From Asticcacaulis machinosus (GTDB lineage Bacteria > Pseudomonadota > Alphaproteobacteria > Caulobacterales > Caulobacteraceae): 64,000 bases of DNA. Under the pieces are notes generated by a model, which searched no databases, was not told where the DNA came from, and worked only from the letters and a program-made list of their open reading frames with translations. Positions within the stretch are counted from its first letter, which is position 1. Each line of letters starts with the position of its first letter. Where the stretch lies: positions 186,001 to 250,000 of the forward strand of contig NZ_JAQQKV010000002.1 in assembly GCF_028550435.1 (NCBI RefSeq), given 5' to 3'. The position numbers and the translations under genes were made by a program. This document shows positions 23,670-32,793 of the stretch, one piece after another.

Positions 23670-25724
23670 CTAAGGCCGGTCGGCCCGCACCAGTGACGGT
23701 ACGGGTGCGGACAACCGCCAGACGACCTTATCAGAGGTCTTGGGGCTTTCGGCGGTGACTTCGTTGATGCCTTCTTTAAGGATCACGGATTTAAAGATCA
23801 CGATCCCGCCCACCGGCTTTTGCGTGCCGATAACCGCGCCGTTAAGTTTCAGGGTCACACTCGGCTGATTGCTATAGACCTTAACGTCGGTCGAGGCGGC
23901 TTTGCGGTCAACATAGCGGCGTGAGGTGATGTAGACCAGCGGGGCCTGCGACCACTGGGCCTTGTAGAAATAAAACGCATCTTTCTTGACCCTACGATCA
24001 TAGGTGATCAGGCCCTTATCATTGATACCCGCCTGTTCGCCTTCGTTGCGGCTGTCTGATGCCGCATCAAAACCCTGCCAGACGAACTTGCCCCAGATGA
24101 AAGGGCGGCGCGACAGTTCGGCCCAATTCGCTTCGTGGTACAGGGTCTGATATTGCTCAGGGTGCCAGCCGGAGGTGGGATCAGTGCGCCCCGCCGGGTC
24201 CTGCTGATGGCCCGCGCTGCCGCCCGCGCCATACTCGGTAACGGCGAACGGCTTTTCCGGAAAAGCTTTGTGGAATCCATCGGCCCAGGTGCCCATTTTG
24301 GCGAAGTCATCAGCATACCAGCCGAAATAGCGATTAAAGCCAATCAACTGGCTCTGCATCGCCTTGGGGTCGTTATCGGCTTGGCAGCAGTGGGCATAGA
24401 TGGTCGGGCGGCTGTCGTCTTCTTCAATCGCTATATTGTTCAGTTCCATCAGGATATTGGCGACATGGGGCTCGGTGGCATAGACCTCATTGCCCAGCCC
24501 CCAGGCGATGATGCTGGGGTGGTTGATGTTCTGACGGATCAGTTCACGCACCTGCTGGGCAGCATTGGCGCGGAAGGCTTGCGTATCCGCCACGGTCGCA
24601 TTCACTGGCACTTCGGTCAGGATCAGTATGCCACGCCGGTCAGCCTCCTCATAGGCGCGCTGAGCGTGGGGATAGTGGACCAGCCGCACGCCGGTCACAC
24701 CCAGTTCATCCAACATATCAAAGTCTTCGGAAATATCGGTATTGCTCATCGCCGCCCCAACGCCTGAGCGGCTGGCGTGCAGGTTAACGCCGTGGACCGG
24801 ATAGGGTTGACCGTTTAGCAGCAGGCCACGAGTTGCATCAAACTCAACGGTACGTACGCCGAACGGGGTCACGACCCGATCGAGCAGGCCGCGGTCTTCG
24901 GACACCTCGGTGACTACATTATAGAGGTGCGGATCGACGCGGCCATTCCACAATCTGGGCCGTACGATAATGCCGGCCTGATTGAGTTGCACGGTTTGCC
25001 CGGCCCGCAAACGTGCCCCTTTGGACAGGGACAGAACCTCGCGCCCTTCGCTGAAGACACGGGTGCGAACAATCAGGTTAGCGTTGCCTTTGCGGCTATT
25101 GCGCAAAGATGTGACAATATTCAGTTGCGCCTCACGCCGGGCATTAAGCGTAGCCGTCACCGCCACCCCCGGCGATCCATGATCGAGCATATCAAACCCG
25201 GCATCGCTCGTCTGGATCAGCGACACACCGCGATACAGCCCGCCGAAGATGGTGAAATCCCCGCCCAAAGGCGCAATGTGTGGCCAGGCGGCATTATCGA
25301 CACGCACAGCAATAAGGTTTTGACCGGCCTTAACCGCCGGTGTGATATCAAAGCGGAAGGTCGAATAGCCGCCGTCATGGCGACCGATACGCGTGCCATT
25401 GACAAACACTTCGGTGACTAATGCCGCGCCGTCAAACTGCAGATAAAGCCGGTCGCGCGCCGTCAGTGGCTTAAGATCCAGCGTTTTGCGATACCACCCG
25501 GCCCCGCGGTAATAGGTTCCGCCATCGGCACCATCACCGGCATTGAAGGTGTGCGGCAAAGTAACCTTAAGCCATGCCTTATCGTCGAAACCGGCCCCTG
25601 ACGCGGCAGGAATGTCTTCGCGCTTGAACACCCATCCGGCATTGAGCGAGGACGTCTGACGCGCCTCGGCGGCGGGCCCCATGATCGTCAGAACGGCCAG
25701 CAGGGCCATAAGAAGTGCGCGCAT
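23670..25724 (-). CDS. Secreted glycoside hydrolase family 2 (beta-galactosidase-like)
   Basis: The 684-residue product has a signal peptide (1-21). It then has the GH2 order: jelly-roll sugar-binding domain (about 25-190), immunoglobulin-like domain (about 190-295), TIM barrel (about 300-600) and a short C-terminal sandwich. The acid/base Glu is in WGLGNEV and the nucleophile Glu in AVTEYGAGG. The family includes beta-galactosidase, beta-mannosidase and beta-glucuronidase; the substrate cannot be told. At 684 residues it is one of the compact members. It is divergent from the CE4 gene. Confidence 0.88.
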   Translation of the reverse strand: MRALLMALLAVLTIMGPAAEARQTSSLNAGWVFKREDIPAASGAGFDDKAWLKVTLPHTFNAGDGADGGTYYRGAGWYRKTLDLKPLTARDRLYLQFDGAALVTEVFVNGTRIGRHDGGYSTFRFDITPAVKAGQNLIAVRVDNAAWPHIAPLGGDFTIFGGLYRGVSLIQTSDAGFDMLDHGSPGVAVTATLNARREAQLNIVTSLRNSRKGNANLIVRTRVFSEGREVLSLSKGARLRAGQTVQLNQAGIIVRPRLWNGRVDPHLYNVVTEVSEDRGLLDRVVTPFGVRTVEFDATRGLLLNGQPYPVHGVNLHASRSGVGAAMSNTDISEDFDMLDELGVTGVRLVHYPHAQRAYEEADRRGILILTEVPVNATVADTQAFRANAAQQVRELIRQNINHPSIIAWGLGNEVYATEPHVANILMELNNIAIEEDDSRPTIYAHCCQADNDPKAMQSQLIGFNRYFGWYADDFAKMGTWADGFHKAFPEKPFAVTEYGAGGSAGHQQDPAGRTDPTSGWHPEQYQTLYHEANWAELSRRPFIWGKFVWQGFDAASDSRNEGEQAGINDKGLITYDRRVKKDAFYFYKAQWSQAPLVYITSRRYVDRKAASTDVKVYSNQPSVTLKLNGAVIGTQKPVGGIVIFKSVILKEGINEVTAESPKTSDKVVWRLSAPVPSLVRADRP

Positions 25725-25857
25725 TCCGTTTCCTCTTGTTTCTCATACGGTTGTAACGGCCACAAATTTCGAGTCAACCAACCGACATTGTCTCTGGCGG
25801 TTAGGCGGCTTTGCGGGCATAAAGATGGCCGCATAAAAATAAAACGGGGAAGTCTCT

Positions 25858-26586
25858 ATGAAGTTCGTACGCTTTGCGTTCGCGGCTATACTGATGGCCA
25901 GCGCCAGCCATGCTTACGCCTGCGGGCCTGATGCGCTGGGCACCACGCGCACGCTGACGATTTCAAACGATAAGGGGCAGGCCTATGGCACCGCCCAGCA
26001 CGGGCCCTTAGCCTTGGCGAAAGATGAAGTCGTCATCACCTTTGACGACGGCCCGCGCCCGGAAACCACCCCGCGCGTGCTGGCGGCGTTGAAAGACCAG
26101 TGCGTCAAGGCGACCTTTTTCATGCAGGGCAATAATATGATCGCCTATCCCGATCTGGCAAAGCAAGTCGTGGCGGACGGCCACAGCGCCGGTCTGCACA
26201 GCTATAAGCACGACCATATGAATAAGCTGTCGCCTGCCGATCAGGTTAAGGACTTTGATGCCACCCGCGAAGCTGCCACCAAAGTTCTGGGTAAATCCGC
26301 TGCGCCATTTTACCGGTTTCCTTACCTCGGTGAAACGCCGGATCTGATGAATGCCCTCAAGGTCAGCGGCTATACGGTCTTTTCGATCGATGCCGGCGCC
26401 AATGACTGGGAAGTTGGCGAAACCCCGCAAACGGTCACCGACCGGCTAATGAAAAATCTGGAGGATAAGGGCGGCATTATTTTGCTGCACGATGCGCAGG
26501 AAGTTACCGCTCAGGCCATGCCGCTCATCCTGAAAACCCTGAAAGACAAGGGTTATAAGGTGGTTCATATTGAGCCCGCCCCCTAA
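25858..26586 (+). CDS. Exported polysaccharide deacetylase (NodB/CE4)
   Basis: The start at 25858 has a GGGGAAG ribosome site. The 242-residue protein has a signal peptide (1-21) and the five CE4 motifs: TFDDGP (61-66), the metal-binding HSAGLHSYKHDH, RFPYL, DAGANDWE, and LLHD near the C terminus. It would remove N- or O-acetyl groups from a glycan such as peptidoglycan, chitin oligomers or xylan in the periplasm. It is a single gene. Confidence 0.9.
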   Translation: MKFVRFAFAAILMASASHAYACGPDALGTTRTLTISNDKGQAYGTAQHGPLALAKDEVVITFDDGPRPETTPRVLAALKDQCVKATFFMQGNNMIAYPDLAKQVVADGHSAGLHSYKHDHMNKLSPADQVKDFDATREAATKVLGKSAAPFYRFPYLGETPDLMNALKVSGYTVFSIDAGANDWEVGETPQTVTDRLMKNLEDKGGIILLHDAQEVTAQAMPLILKTLKDKGYKVVHIEPAP

Positions 26587-26623
26587 TCACGCCATCTGAA
26601 TTTAAGGCTGGACACACCAAAAA

Positions 26624-26638
26624 TGTTACAATATAACA
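26624..26638. promoter_or_regulatory. Second Zur-like half-palindrome ahead of merC
   Basis: TGTTA, five bases, TAACA is an imperfect match to the Zur pattern. It is centred 45 bases upstream of the better box at 26670-26682. Confidence 0.35.
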
Positions 26639-26669
26639 CAAACAAAGGGTGCCCGCACCCTTGAAAAAA

Positions 26670-26682
26670 GTTATGCTATAAC
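26670..26682. promoter_or_regulatory. Zur-type box ahead of merC
   Basis: GTTAT, three bases, ATAAC, within GTTATGCTATAACATA, closely resembles the alphaproteobacterial zinc-uptake-regulator box. It lies 40 bases before the MerC start. Confidence 0.5.
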
Positions 26683-26721
26683 ATATGTGCTGTGTTCAGT
26701 TACGATCAGGAATTCGCTTTC

Positions 26722-27108
26722 ATGGGTCAGAGCCACTTTCATAAACCGACCACCCAGATGCTGGATGCGGCCTCAATTGGCCTGTCGGGTCTGTGCCTGG
26801 CCCACTGTCTGGTTCTGCCCCTGCTGACCGCGGGACTGCCGGTGTTTGGTCAGTTCAGCGAAAGCGAACTGATCCACCAGATATTAGTGCTGATTGCCGC
26901 GCCGCTGAGCGTGTGGGCCTTCTGGCGTTCCGGCGGTTGGCGCGATTACCGTATTTCCGGGTTTGGTGGACTTGGCATTTTCCTGCTTGGGATCGCGGCT
27001 TTTTATCCGCCGCTCCTGCCTTATGAAGCGCCACTGAGCATAGTGGGCGCATTATTGCTGGCGGCCGCGCACCTGTTCAACGCTACCCGCAAAAAGGCTT
27101 TGCTTTAA
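26722..27108 (+). CDS. MerC-domain membrane protein
   Basis: The ATG at 26722 (MGQSHFHKPT) gives 128 residues; a GTG 30 bases upstream would add ten residues but sits against the putative Zur box. Four membrane helices are visible (about 18-40, 46-68, 75-93 and 97-117). The first carries the MerC metal motif CLAHC (Cys25, Cys29), preceded by His residues in the N-terminal tail. MerC proteins carry mercury or other soft metals. With Zur-like boxes upstream, a role in zinc homeostasis is more likely here. Confidence 0.82.
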   Translation: MGQSHFHKPTTQMLDAASIGLSGLCLAHCLVLPLLTAGLPVFGQFSESELIHQILVLIAAPLSVWAFWRSGGWRDYRISGFGGLGIFLLGIAAFYPPLLPYEAPLSIVGALLLAAAHLFNATRKKALL

Positions 27109-27137
27109 GGGTCTTGTGTTCGGGCGCTCAAGATTCT

Positions 27138-27461
27138 ATGACCTCAGCCATGATCAGACACATAGTCATGTTTAGCTGTAAAGACGGGATCGACCGTCTG
27201 ACCGTCCAAAAGGGTTTGAGTATCCTCACCCAGATTCCCCACGCCTCAAAGTTGGAGATCGCCCTCAATGAAAAGGTCGATCAGTTGGGTAATGTCGTCG
27301 ATGTGGTGGTTTACGGCGAATTTTCTGATCAGGCCGCGCTGGACGCCTATAAGGCCCACCCGCTTTATCAGCAATCGATCGATATCGTCCGCCCGATCCG
27401 CGAACTGCGGGTCGCTGCCGATTACGACACGGCCCACGCCGCTACTGAGGCGCTTGCCTAA
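27138..27461 (+). CDS. Dabb (stress-response A/B barrel) domain protein
   Basis: The protein of about 107 residues is a single Dabb dimeric alpha/beta-barrel domain, opening with MIRHIVMFSCKDG and holding LGNVVDVVVYGEFSDQAALDAYKAHPLY. The family has no fixed activity; plant members are stress-induced. The start is uncertain: ATG 27138 or ATG 27150, neither with a good ribosome site. The stop of merC is 30 bases upstream, so it may be read from the same transcript. Confidence 0.78.
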   Translation: MTSAMIRHIVMFSCKDGIDRLTVQKGLSILTQIPHASKLEIALNEKVDQLGNVVDVVVYGEFSDQAALDAYKAHPLYQQSIDIVRPIRELRVAADYDTAHAATEALA

Positions 27462-27513
27462 AATCGGTTTATAGATTTAGGCTGCCCAAAATTATAATTG
27501 GGGAGCTTACATC

Positions 27514-28374
27514 ATGTTCAGAACCGCCATCGTGTTCGCCCTGTGGGCGGGCCTTGCCATAAGCGCGCACGCCCAAACCGTTACCCATCTGTGGTCAGGC
27601 GGCGCGCCTGGGTTTGAAGCGCTGAAAGATGAGCCCGAAAAAGCTGCCGACTGGTGGGTGCGCAGCGTCCATAACCCGTCCGTCACCGTCTATTCCGCCG
27701 ATCCGGCCCACCATAGCCGCACCGCCATTATCGTCGTCCCCGGCGGCGGCCATGAAAATCTGGTGTTCAATTCCGAAGGTGTTAAGCCCGCGAAGTTTCT
27801 GCAAGGACTGGGCGTCACCGCCTTTGCGTTGAAATACCGGCTGGGGCGCGAAGACAACGGTAAAGCTGATTACGATATCGAAGCCCACGGGGCGGCGGAT
27901 CTCAGGCGGGCTATTCGTCATGTCCGCGCTCATGCCACGGACTATGGTATTGATCCCAACCGCATCGGGGTGATGGGCTTTTCCGCGGGCGGCGAACTGG
28001 TCCACATGGTCAGTTTTTCGGGCTTTGACGGCGACCCTAAAGCCGCCGATCCGGTGGAGCGGGTGAGCGCGCGTCCCGACTTTATTGTCGAAATCTATTC
28101 CGGTCCGCTGGGACTGCCCGCCAAGCTTGACACCGCTCCGCCGCCCGCGTTCTGGCTGACCGCCTATGACGATAAGGGGCCGGTTAAAACCTTCAACACC
28201 CTGCTTGATCTTTATACGCCCTATGATGTGCCGGTTGAGGTGCATTATTTCGCCCGCGGCGGCCATGCCTTTAATATGGGCGATCGCTCATCGCTTAAGT
28301 CGGTCCATGACTGGCCCGCGCGGTTGCGCGACTGGTTAAATGATAGTGGTTATCTCAACACTCCACCACATTGA
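27514..28374 (+). CDS. Secreted alpha/beta-hydrolase esterase (acetylxylan esterase-like)
   Basis: The 286-residue product begins with a signal peptide (1-20, ending SAHA). It has an oxyanion motif PGGGH (76-80), the nucleophile Ser157 in GFSAGG and a late His in FARGGHAFNMG. This is the esterase/lipase group that often accompanies xylanases. It probably removes acetyl groups from hemicellulose. The start at 27514 follows TTGGGGAGC. It overlaps the convergent serine ammonia-lyase gene by 20 bases at the 3' end. Confidence 0.83.
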   Translation: MFRTAIVFALWAGLAISAHAQTVTHLWSGGAPGFEALKDEPEKAADWWVRSVHNPSVTVYSADPAHHSRTAIIVVPGGGHENLVFNSEGVKPAKFLQGLGVTAFALKYRLGREDNGKADYDIEAHGAADLRRAIRHVRAHATDYGIDPNRIGVMGFSAGGELVHMVSFSGFDGDPKAADPVERVSARPDFIVEIYSGPLGLPAKLDTAPPPAFWLTAYDDKGPVKTFNTLLDLYTPYDVPVEVHYFARGGHAFNMGDRSSLKSVHDWPARLRDWLNDSGYLNTPPH

Positions 28375-29749
28375 CGGCCAAACCGCCTTGTGAAGTTTCC
28401 TTATATTTTGACGACATATCAAGGCCGGTCTGGCGCATGGTCTCGATGACCTGATCCAGCGTCACCTTATGTTCGCTGGAATCGCGCAAAGACAGACGCG
28501 CCGCATTGGCGGCCTTAACCGCGCCGATGGCATTACGCTCGATGCACGGGATCTGCACCAGACCACCGACCGGATCGCAAGTTAAGCCCAGATTATGCTC
28601 CATACCGATTTCCGCCGCGTGCTCGATCTGGGCCGCCGTGCCGCCCCATACCGCACACAGCCCCGCCGCCCCCATCGAGCAGGCCACGCCAACCTCACCC
28701 TGACAGCCCATTTCAGCCCCGGACAGTGACGCCCGCTGCTTATAGATCATGCCGATACCCGCCGCCGTCAGCAGGAACCGCCCGATCTTACCGTCTGCGT
28801 TCGTATCATCCTCCGTCCAGCCATCCTGTGCACAGTAATATCGGATCAGGGCCGGAATAATCCCCGCTGCACCGTTGGTCGGGGCCGTGACCACGCGGCC
28901 ACCGGCGGCATTTTCCTCATTCACCGCCATGGCAAACACGTTCAGCCAGTCAAACAGCCGCTCGGATTCCTGATTGTGGCTCTCACTCGTCAGGGTTTCA
29001 TAAAGACTGGAGGCGCGTCGGCGCACGCTTAAGCCTCCCGGCAAAATCCCTTCCATTCGCAAACCGCGATTAATCGCGCCATCCATCGCTTGCCAGATAC
29101 GCAGCAAGCCGGCATCAGTCTCAGCGCGCGGGCGCTTGGCGTCTTCGTTGGCCAGCACCACGTCATAGACATTTAGGCTATGCTGCGCACAATGTTCCAG
29201 CAATTGCGCTGCCGACCCAAACGGCAAAGCGCCCTTGCCCGCAATCCCAATCAGGTCATTTTCAGGGGGCCGCGATAACTGCTCACTTGAGGCAATAAAC
29301 CCGCCGCCGACCGAATAGAAGGTGCGCTCGAAAATAACCCCGCCGCCCACATCATAAAGGCGCACACACAGGCCGTTGGGGTGCAGGCGCGGCACTATAT
29401 CACCACGAAAATCCACATCCTGTCGGAAATTAAACGGCACCACCGGCCCGCCATAGAGGGCGATTTCGGTCGCGGTTTTAAGCTGAATAAAAGTCGCCTC
29501 GGCCCAGTCGGGATCGACCGTATCGGGCTCCGCGCCCAATAGCCCCAGCACCGCCGCCTTATCCGAACCGTGACCGATGCCCGTCAGGGCCAGTGATCCC
29601 TGAAGCTCAATGCGCACACGGGCGGCCTTATCCAAAACACCGGCGGCAGCCGCTTCGGCCAGAGCGCGTTTTGAAATGCGCATGGGGCCAACGGTGTGTG
29701 AACTGGAGGGGCCGATGCCGATCTTGAAGATATCGAGAACGCTTAACAT
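28355..29749 (-). CDS. sdaA: L-serine ammonia-lyase (single-chain, iron-sulfur)
   Basis: The 464-residue enzyme converts L-serine to pyruvate and ammonia and carries an oxygen-sensitive [4Fe-4S] cluster. The N-terminal beta domain holds [11 protein letters not shown] (13-23). The alpha domain holds [23 protein letters not shown] and the cluster region [21 protein letters not shown], with a later [12 protein letters not shown]. It is full length. An Rrf2 regulator with four cysteines lies 22 bases upstream on the same strand, which may tie its expression to Fe-S or sulfur status. Confidence 0.95.
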   Translation of the reverse strand: MLSVLDIFKIGIGPSSSHTVGPMRISKRALAEAAAAGVLDKAARVRIELQGSLALTGIGHGSDKAAVLGLLGAEPDTVDPDWAEATFIQLKTATEIALYGGPVVPFNFRQDVDFRGDIVPRLHPNGLCVRLYDVGGGVIFERTFYSVGGGFIASSEQLSRPPENDLIGIAGKGALPFGSAAQLLEHCAQHSLNVYDVVLANEDAKRPRAETDAGLLRIWQAMDGAINRGLRMEGILPGGLSVRRRASSLYETLTSESHNQESERLFDWLNVFAMAVNEENAAGGRVVTAPTNGAAGIIPALIRYYCAQDGWTEDDTNADGKIGRFLLTAAGIGMIYKQRASLSGAEMGCQGEVGVACSMGAAGLCAVWGGTAAQIEHAAEIGMEHNLGLTCDPVGGLVQIPCIERNAIGAVKAANAARLSLRDSSEHKVTLDQVIETMRQTGLDMSSKYKETSQGGLAVNVVEC

Positions 29750-29771
29750 AAAGACCCAGCCGGTTTAAAAA

Positions 29772-30197
29772 TCAGGATACAGGTAAATTCGGTATCGGTC
29801 TGGCGATCGTCGCCCCTTCCAGTACCCGCGCCACCGCATCGCGGGCGGAGACCAGAATATTGCGCAACTGGCAATCTTCGGGGGTCGGGCAATCCTCGCA
29901 CTCAGCATAGGCGGTACGGCTGGCGCAGGTCGTCAGCGCCAGAGGCCCGTCGACCAGACGGATGAGATCAGCAATGGAAATCAGATCGGCGGGCTTGGCC
30001 AGAGCATAGCCCCCGGAGCGCCCTCGCCGCGAAATCAGCAGCCCTTCGCGGCGCAGTTCCAGCAATATGCCCTCAAGGAAATGCAGCGGCGCCTTGATGC
30101 GTTCGGCCAGTTCCCCGGCCTGTAAGGTCTCACCCGCCTGCGCCTTAGCCAATTCCTGCATGGCGCGGATGGTGTATTTTGCTCGCTGAGATAACAT
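29772..30197 (-). CDS. Rrf2-family transcriptional regulator
   Basis: The 141-residue protein has an N-terminal winged helix (1-75: SQRAKYTIRAMQELA, LAERIKAPLHFLEGILLELRREGLL, RGRSGGYALAKP). A cysteine cluster follows at Cys91, Cys100, Cys103 and Cys109. Rrf2 proteins such as IscR, NsrR and CymR use such cysteines to hold an Fe-S cluster, or act as sulfur sensors. It is upstream of sdaA on the same strand and divergent from the DszB/SsuA-like gene. It could regulate either. Confidence 0.88.
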   Translation of the reverse strand: MLSQRAKYTIRAMQELAKAQAGETLQAGELAERIKAPLHFLEGILLELRREGLLISRRGRSGGYALAKPADLISIADLIRLVDGPLALTTCASRTAYAECEDCPTPEDCQLRNILVSARDAVARVLEGATIARPIPNLPVS

Positions 30198-30398
30198 TAT
30201 CTGAGTATGGACGCCGTGGGTGAACTTTATGCTCCATAAGCCAGAATCTGCGTCGCCTCAAGGATTTAACTCAAATCCAGATCGCAAGCCCTGCGATTGT
30301 TCAAATTTTCTTAGGTTAAGGTTGAGTTTTTATCGTAATTAAAATTAAAACTAATATGATAGGAAATAATTATTGCCACCGAATTGAATAGTCCTGCC

Positions 30399-31487
30399 AT
30401 GTCCCATTCCCCGACACCGTCGCCCCCACGCCCACCAAAGCCCCACTCGGGCCCAGCTCAACTGGTGTGGTACGCACGCTGCCCGACCCTGACGGCGCTG
30501 GGACTGATCGCCAATCGCGGCATACTTCAGCGTGAGTTTTTACGCGAAAACATCAACGTCATTTCTGTACGTGAAAATTCGACGCCGGCGGTCCGTCAGG
30601 GCCATCTGGATCACACCCTGCCCAATCTGATCCGCGAAGCCGATGCGGCCACGGCTCTGTGGGCCTACGGCTTAAATGGCCGCAGCCGTCTGCTGGCGCT
30701 GGGGGCGACTTATCATTCCGTCAGCGTGGTCGTGCCTCAGAAAAGCCCGTTGCGATCTCTGCATGATCTTAAAGGGGTGCGTCTGTCGGTACCACGTGAA
30801 GCGGGCGCGTTTTCTCCGGCACGGGTGCGGGCCTTAAGGGCGTGGGAGACGATAACAGCCTTCGCAGGCTCTGGCCCGGAGGCCGTGGAATTTACCAATG
30901 TGGTGTCCGACCATCCATCCGTACCGTTTGGCGACATCGCGCGGCGTGAAATCGAAGCCCTGCTGGGCGGGCAAACCGATGCCTCCATTCTTTATGGCGC
31001 CAAGGGGATTGAGTTGGCGCGGGCCGCCGGTTTGCGCGAGCTGCACCGATTTTCCGCCGCCGATATTCGTCATGATGACAGACTGTCCGGACTTATCGAA
31101 CTGCGCGCCGTGACGGTCGATGATCCGTTCCTTGAGGCCGAACCCAATGTGGTGTCGCGTCTGTTGCGACAATTGGCACAAGCCCACCAGTGGGCTGAAA
31201 CCTTCCCGAAGGAAGCCCTCAACCAGATTGCGATCGAAGGCAAGGTCAGCGCTGATCTGGCGTCCGAGGCCTATGGCAATCTGTTCGTCGAAGGCGCTAA
31301 AATCGGCCTGGAATCATTCCGTCTGGCACAGCTCACCCACTTGGAACAGTGGCTGAAAGCGCGCGGCTTTATCGCCTCAAACCTGTCGGTCGATGACTGG
31401 CTGCGTCCGGACATACTTGAAAGTTTACAGTCCGCCCCTTCTTCGCAGACACGACTAAGGTCGCGAGCCATCATGTCATCGGTTTGA
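30399..31487 (+). CDS. Periplasmic-binding-fold protein without signal peptide (SsuA/DszB-like)
   Basis: The 362-residue product from ATG 30399 (a TTG at 30384 is possible) has the NMT1/SsuA-type bilobal fold pattern: LVWYARCPTLTALGLIANRGIL, LRSLHDLKGVRLSVPRE, EIEALLGGQTDASILYGAKGIEL. It has no signal peptide, only a Pro-rich lead of about 25 residues, and no ABC permease or ATPase is nearby. That leaves either a cytosolic sensor or an enzyme like DszB, a desulfinase with the same fold. The divergent Rrf2 gene makes a sulfur link possible. The function is open. Confidence 0.6.
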   Translation: MSHSPTPSPPRPPKPHSGPAQLVWYARCPTLTALGLIANRGILQREFLRENINVISVRENSTPAVRQGHLDHTLPNLIREADAATALWAYGLNGRSRLLALGATYHSVSVVVPQKSPLRSLHDLKGVRLSVPREAGAFSPARVRALRAWETITAFAGSGPEAVEFTNVVSDHPSVPFGDIARREIEALLGGQTDASILYGAKGIELARAAGLRELHRFSAADIRHDDRLSGLIELRAVTVDDPFLEAEPNVVSRLLRQLAQAHQWAETFPKEALNQIAIEGKVSADLASEAYGNLFVEGAKIGLESFRLAQLTHLEQWLKARGFIASNLSVDDWLRPDILESLQSAPSSQTRLRSRAIMSSV

Positions 31488-31542
31488 CAGTCAAGGCCTC
31501 AAACCTATATGTCTGACTTGTCTCCCATAACTGGTGCCCCTT

Positions 31543-32793
31543 ATGCTCAGCCTGCTCAATAAAATCCCGTTCTGGCTGCGCACCGTCATCGGCCTGATCG
31601 CGGGCATTGCTATCGGCGTAATTTATGGCGAGCAGGCCGTGCCCTATGTTCAGCCGATCGGGGATCTGTTTTTACGGCTGATCAAAATGCTGATCGTACC
31701 GCTGGTGTTTTTCACCATCGCCTCATCGATTGCCAAGCTCGGCCATCAGGATGGCGGTAAGGCGGTTAAGTTAGGCGTACAAACGATCCTGTGGTTTATG
31801 ATAACCTCAGCACTGGCCGTCACGCTGGGCCTTGGGATCGGCCATCTGCTTCAACCGGGGCTGGGCCTGACTGGCTTGCCGCTGGCCGAACTTAAGCCCA
31901 AGGAAATCCCCCCCGTCGTCGATGTATTTTTGGGGATTGTGCCTACCAATATCATTGACGCCTTTGCCAAGGGACAGGTGTTGAGCGTCGTGTTTGTCGC
32001 CATCATCGTCGGCGCCGCACTGGCCGCTCTACGCGATAAGACCGAAGCCTTAAGCCGCATCGTAGAGCAGGGCTCACAGGTCATGTTTCAGATCACGCGC
32101 TGGGTTATCCGCCTGACGCCCATCGGCGTATTCGGCCTGATCGGGTCCGTAGTCGGATCATATGGGCTGGAAAGCCTGACGCCATTATTAGGCTTTATCG
32201 GCGCGATTTACCTCGCCTGTCTGATCCATGTGTTTGTGATCTATCCCATATTGCTCAAGCTGCACGGTTTGCGTCTGAGCGGCTTTTATTCGGGTGTGTT
32301 TCAGGCTCAGCAGACGGCGTTTTTCACCTGCTCTTCGCTGGGGACCCTGCCCGTATCGCTCAATTCCGCGATCAATAATCTGAAACTGTCGCCGTCCTAC
32401 GCCGGTTTTGCTGTGCCGCTGGGGGCCAATATGAAGATGGACGGGTGCGGCGCGATTTACCCCGCCATAGCCTCAATCTTCACCGCCAACTATTTCGGGA
32501 TCGAACTGACACCCGCCCACATCGTCATTATCTATATCAGCTCTATTCTGGGCTCATTAGCCACGGCAGGTGTCCCGGGCGTGGCGACAGTTATGCTGAC
32601 CCTGACGCTGACGGCGGCTGGATTACCTTTGGAAGGGCTGGCGCTGCTGGCCGCGATCGACCGCATTATTGACATGGTCAGAACCGCCACCAATGTGACA
32701 GGCCAGATTCTAATCCCGACGCTGGTGGCACGCGAAAATGGCTTGATCGACAAGGAAAGCCCCCTGCTAATCAGGCCATCTAATCACGCGTAA
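31543..32793 (+). CDS. Dicarboxylate/amino acid:cation symporter (DAACS)
   Basis: The 416-residue protein has the DAACS pattern. Several membrane helices start at PFWLRTVIGLIAGIAIGV. There is a RLIKMLIVPLVFFTIASSI segment, the serine-rich re-entrant loop FFTCSSLGTLPVSL, the NMKMDGCGAIYPAIASIF motif and a late DRIIDMVRTATNVTGQ. The family imports glutamate, aspartate or C4-dicarboxylates with sodium or protons. A GTG at 31534 is an alternative start. Its stop abuts the convergent ohr stop. Confidence 0.92.
   Translation: MLSLLNKIPFWLRTVIGLIAGIAIGVIYGEQAVPYVQPIGDLFLRLIKMLIVPLVFFTIASSIAKLGHQDGGKAVKLGVQTILWFMITSALAVTLGLGIGHLLQPGLGLTGLPLAELKPKEIPPVVDVFLGIVPTNIIDAFAKGQVLSVVFVAIIVGAALAALRDKTEALSRIVEQGSQVMFQITRWVIRLTPIGVFGLIGSVVGSYGLESLTPLLGFIGAIYLACLIHVFVIYPILLKLHGLRLSGFYSGVFQAQQTAFFTCSSLGTLPVSLNSAINNLKLSPSYAGFAVPLGANMKMDGCGAIYPAIASIFTANYFGIELTPAHIVIIYISSILGSLATAGVPGVATVMLTLTLTAAGLPLEGLALLAAIDRIIDMVRTATNVTGQILIPTLVARENGLIDKESPLLIRPSNHA

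Noticed and set aside
26645-26663. AAGGGTGC/GCACCCTT hairpin as a terminator of the CE4 gene
   Set aside because: No T run follows on the plus strand; its role, if any, is unclear between the two Zur-like boxes.
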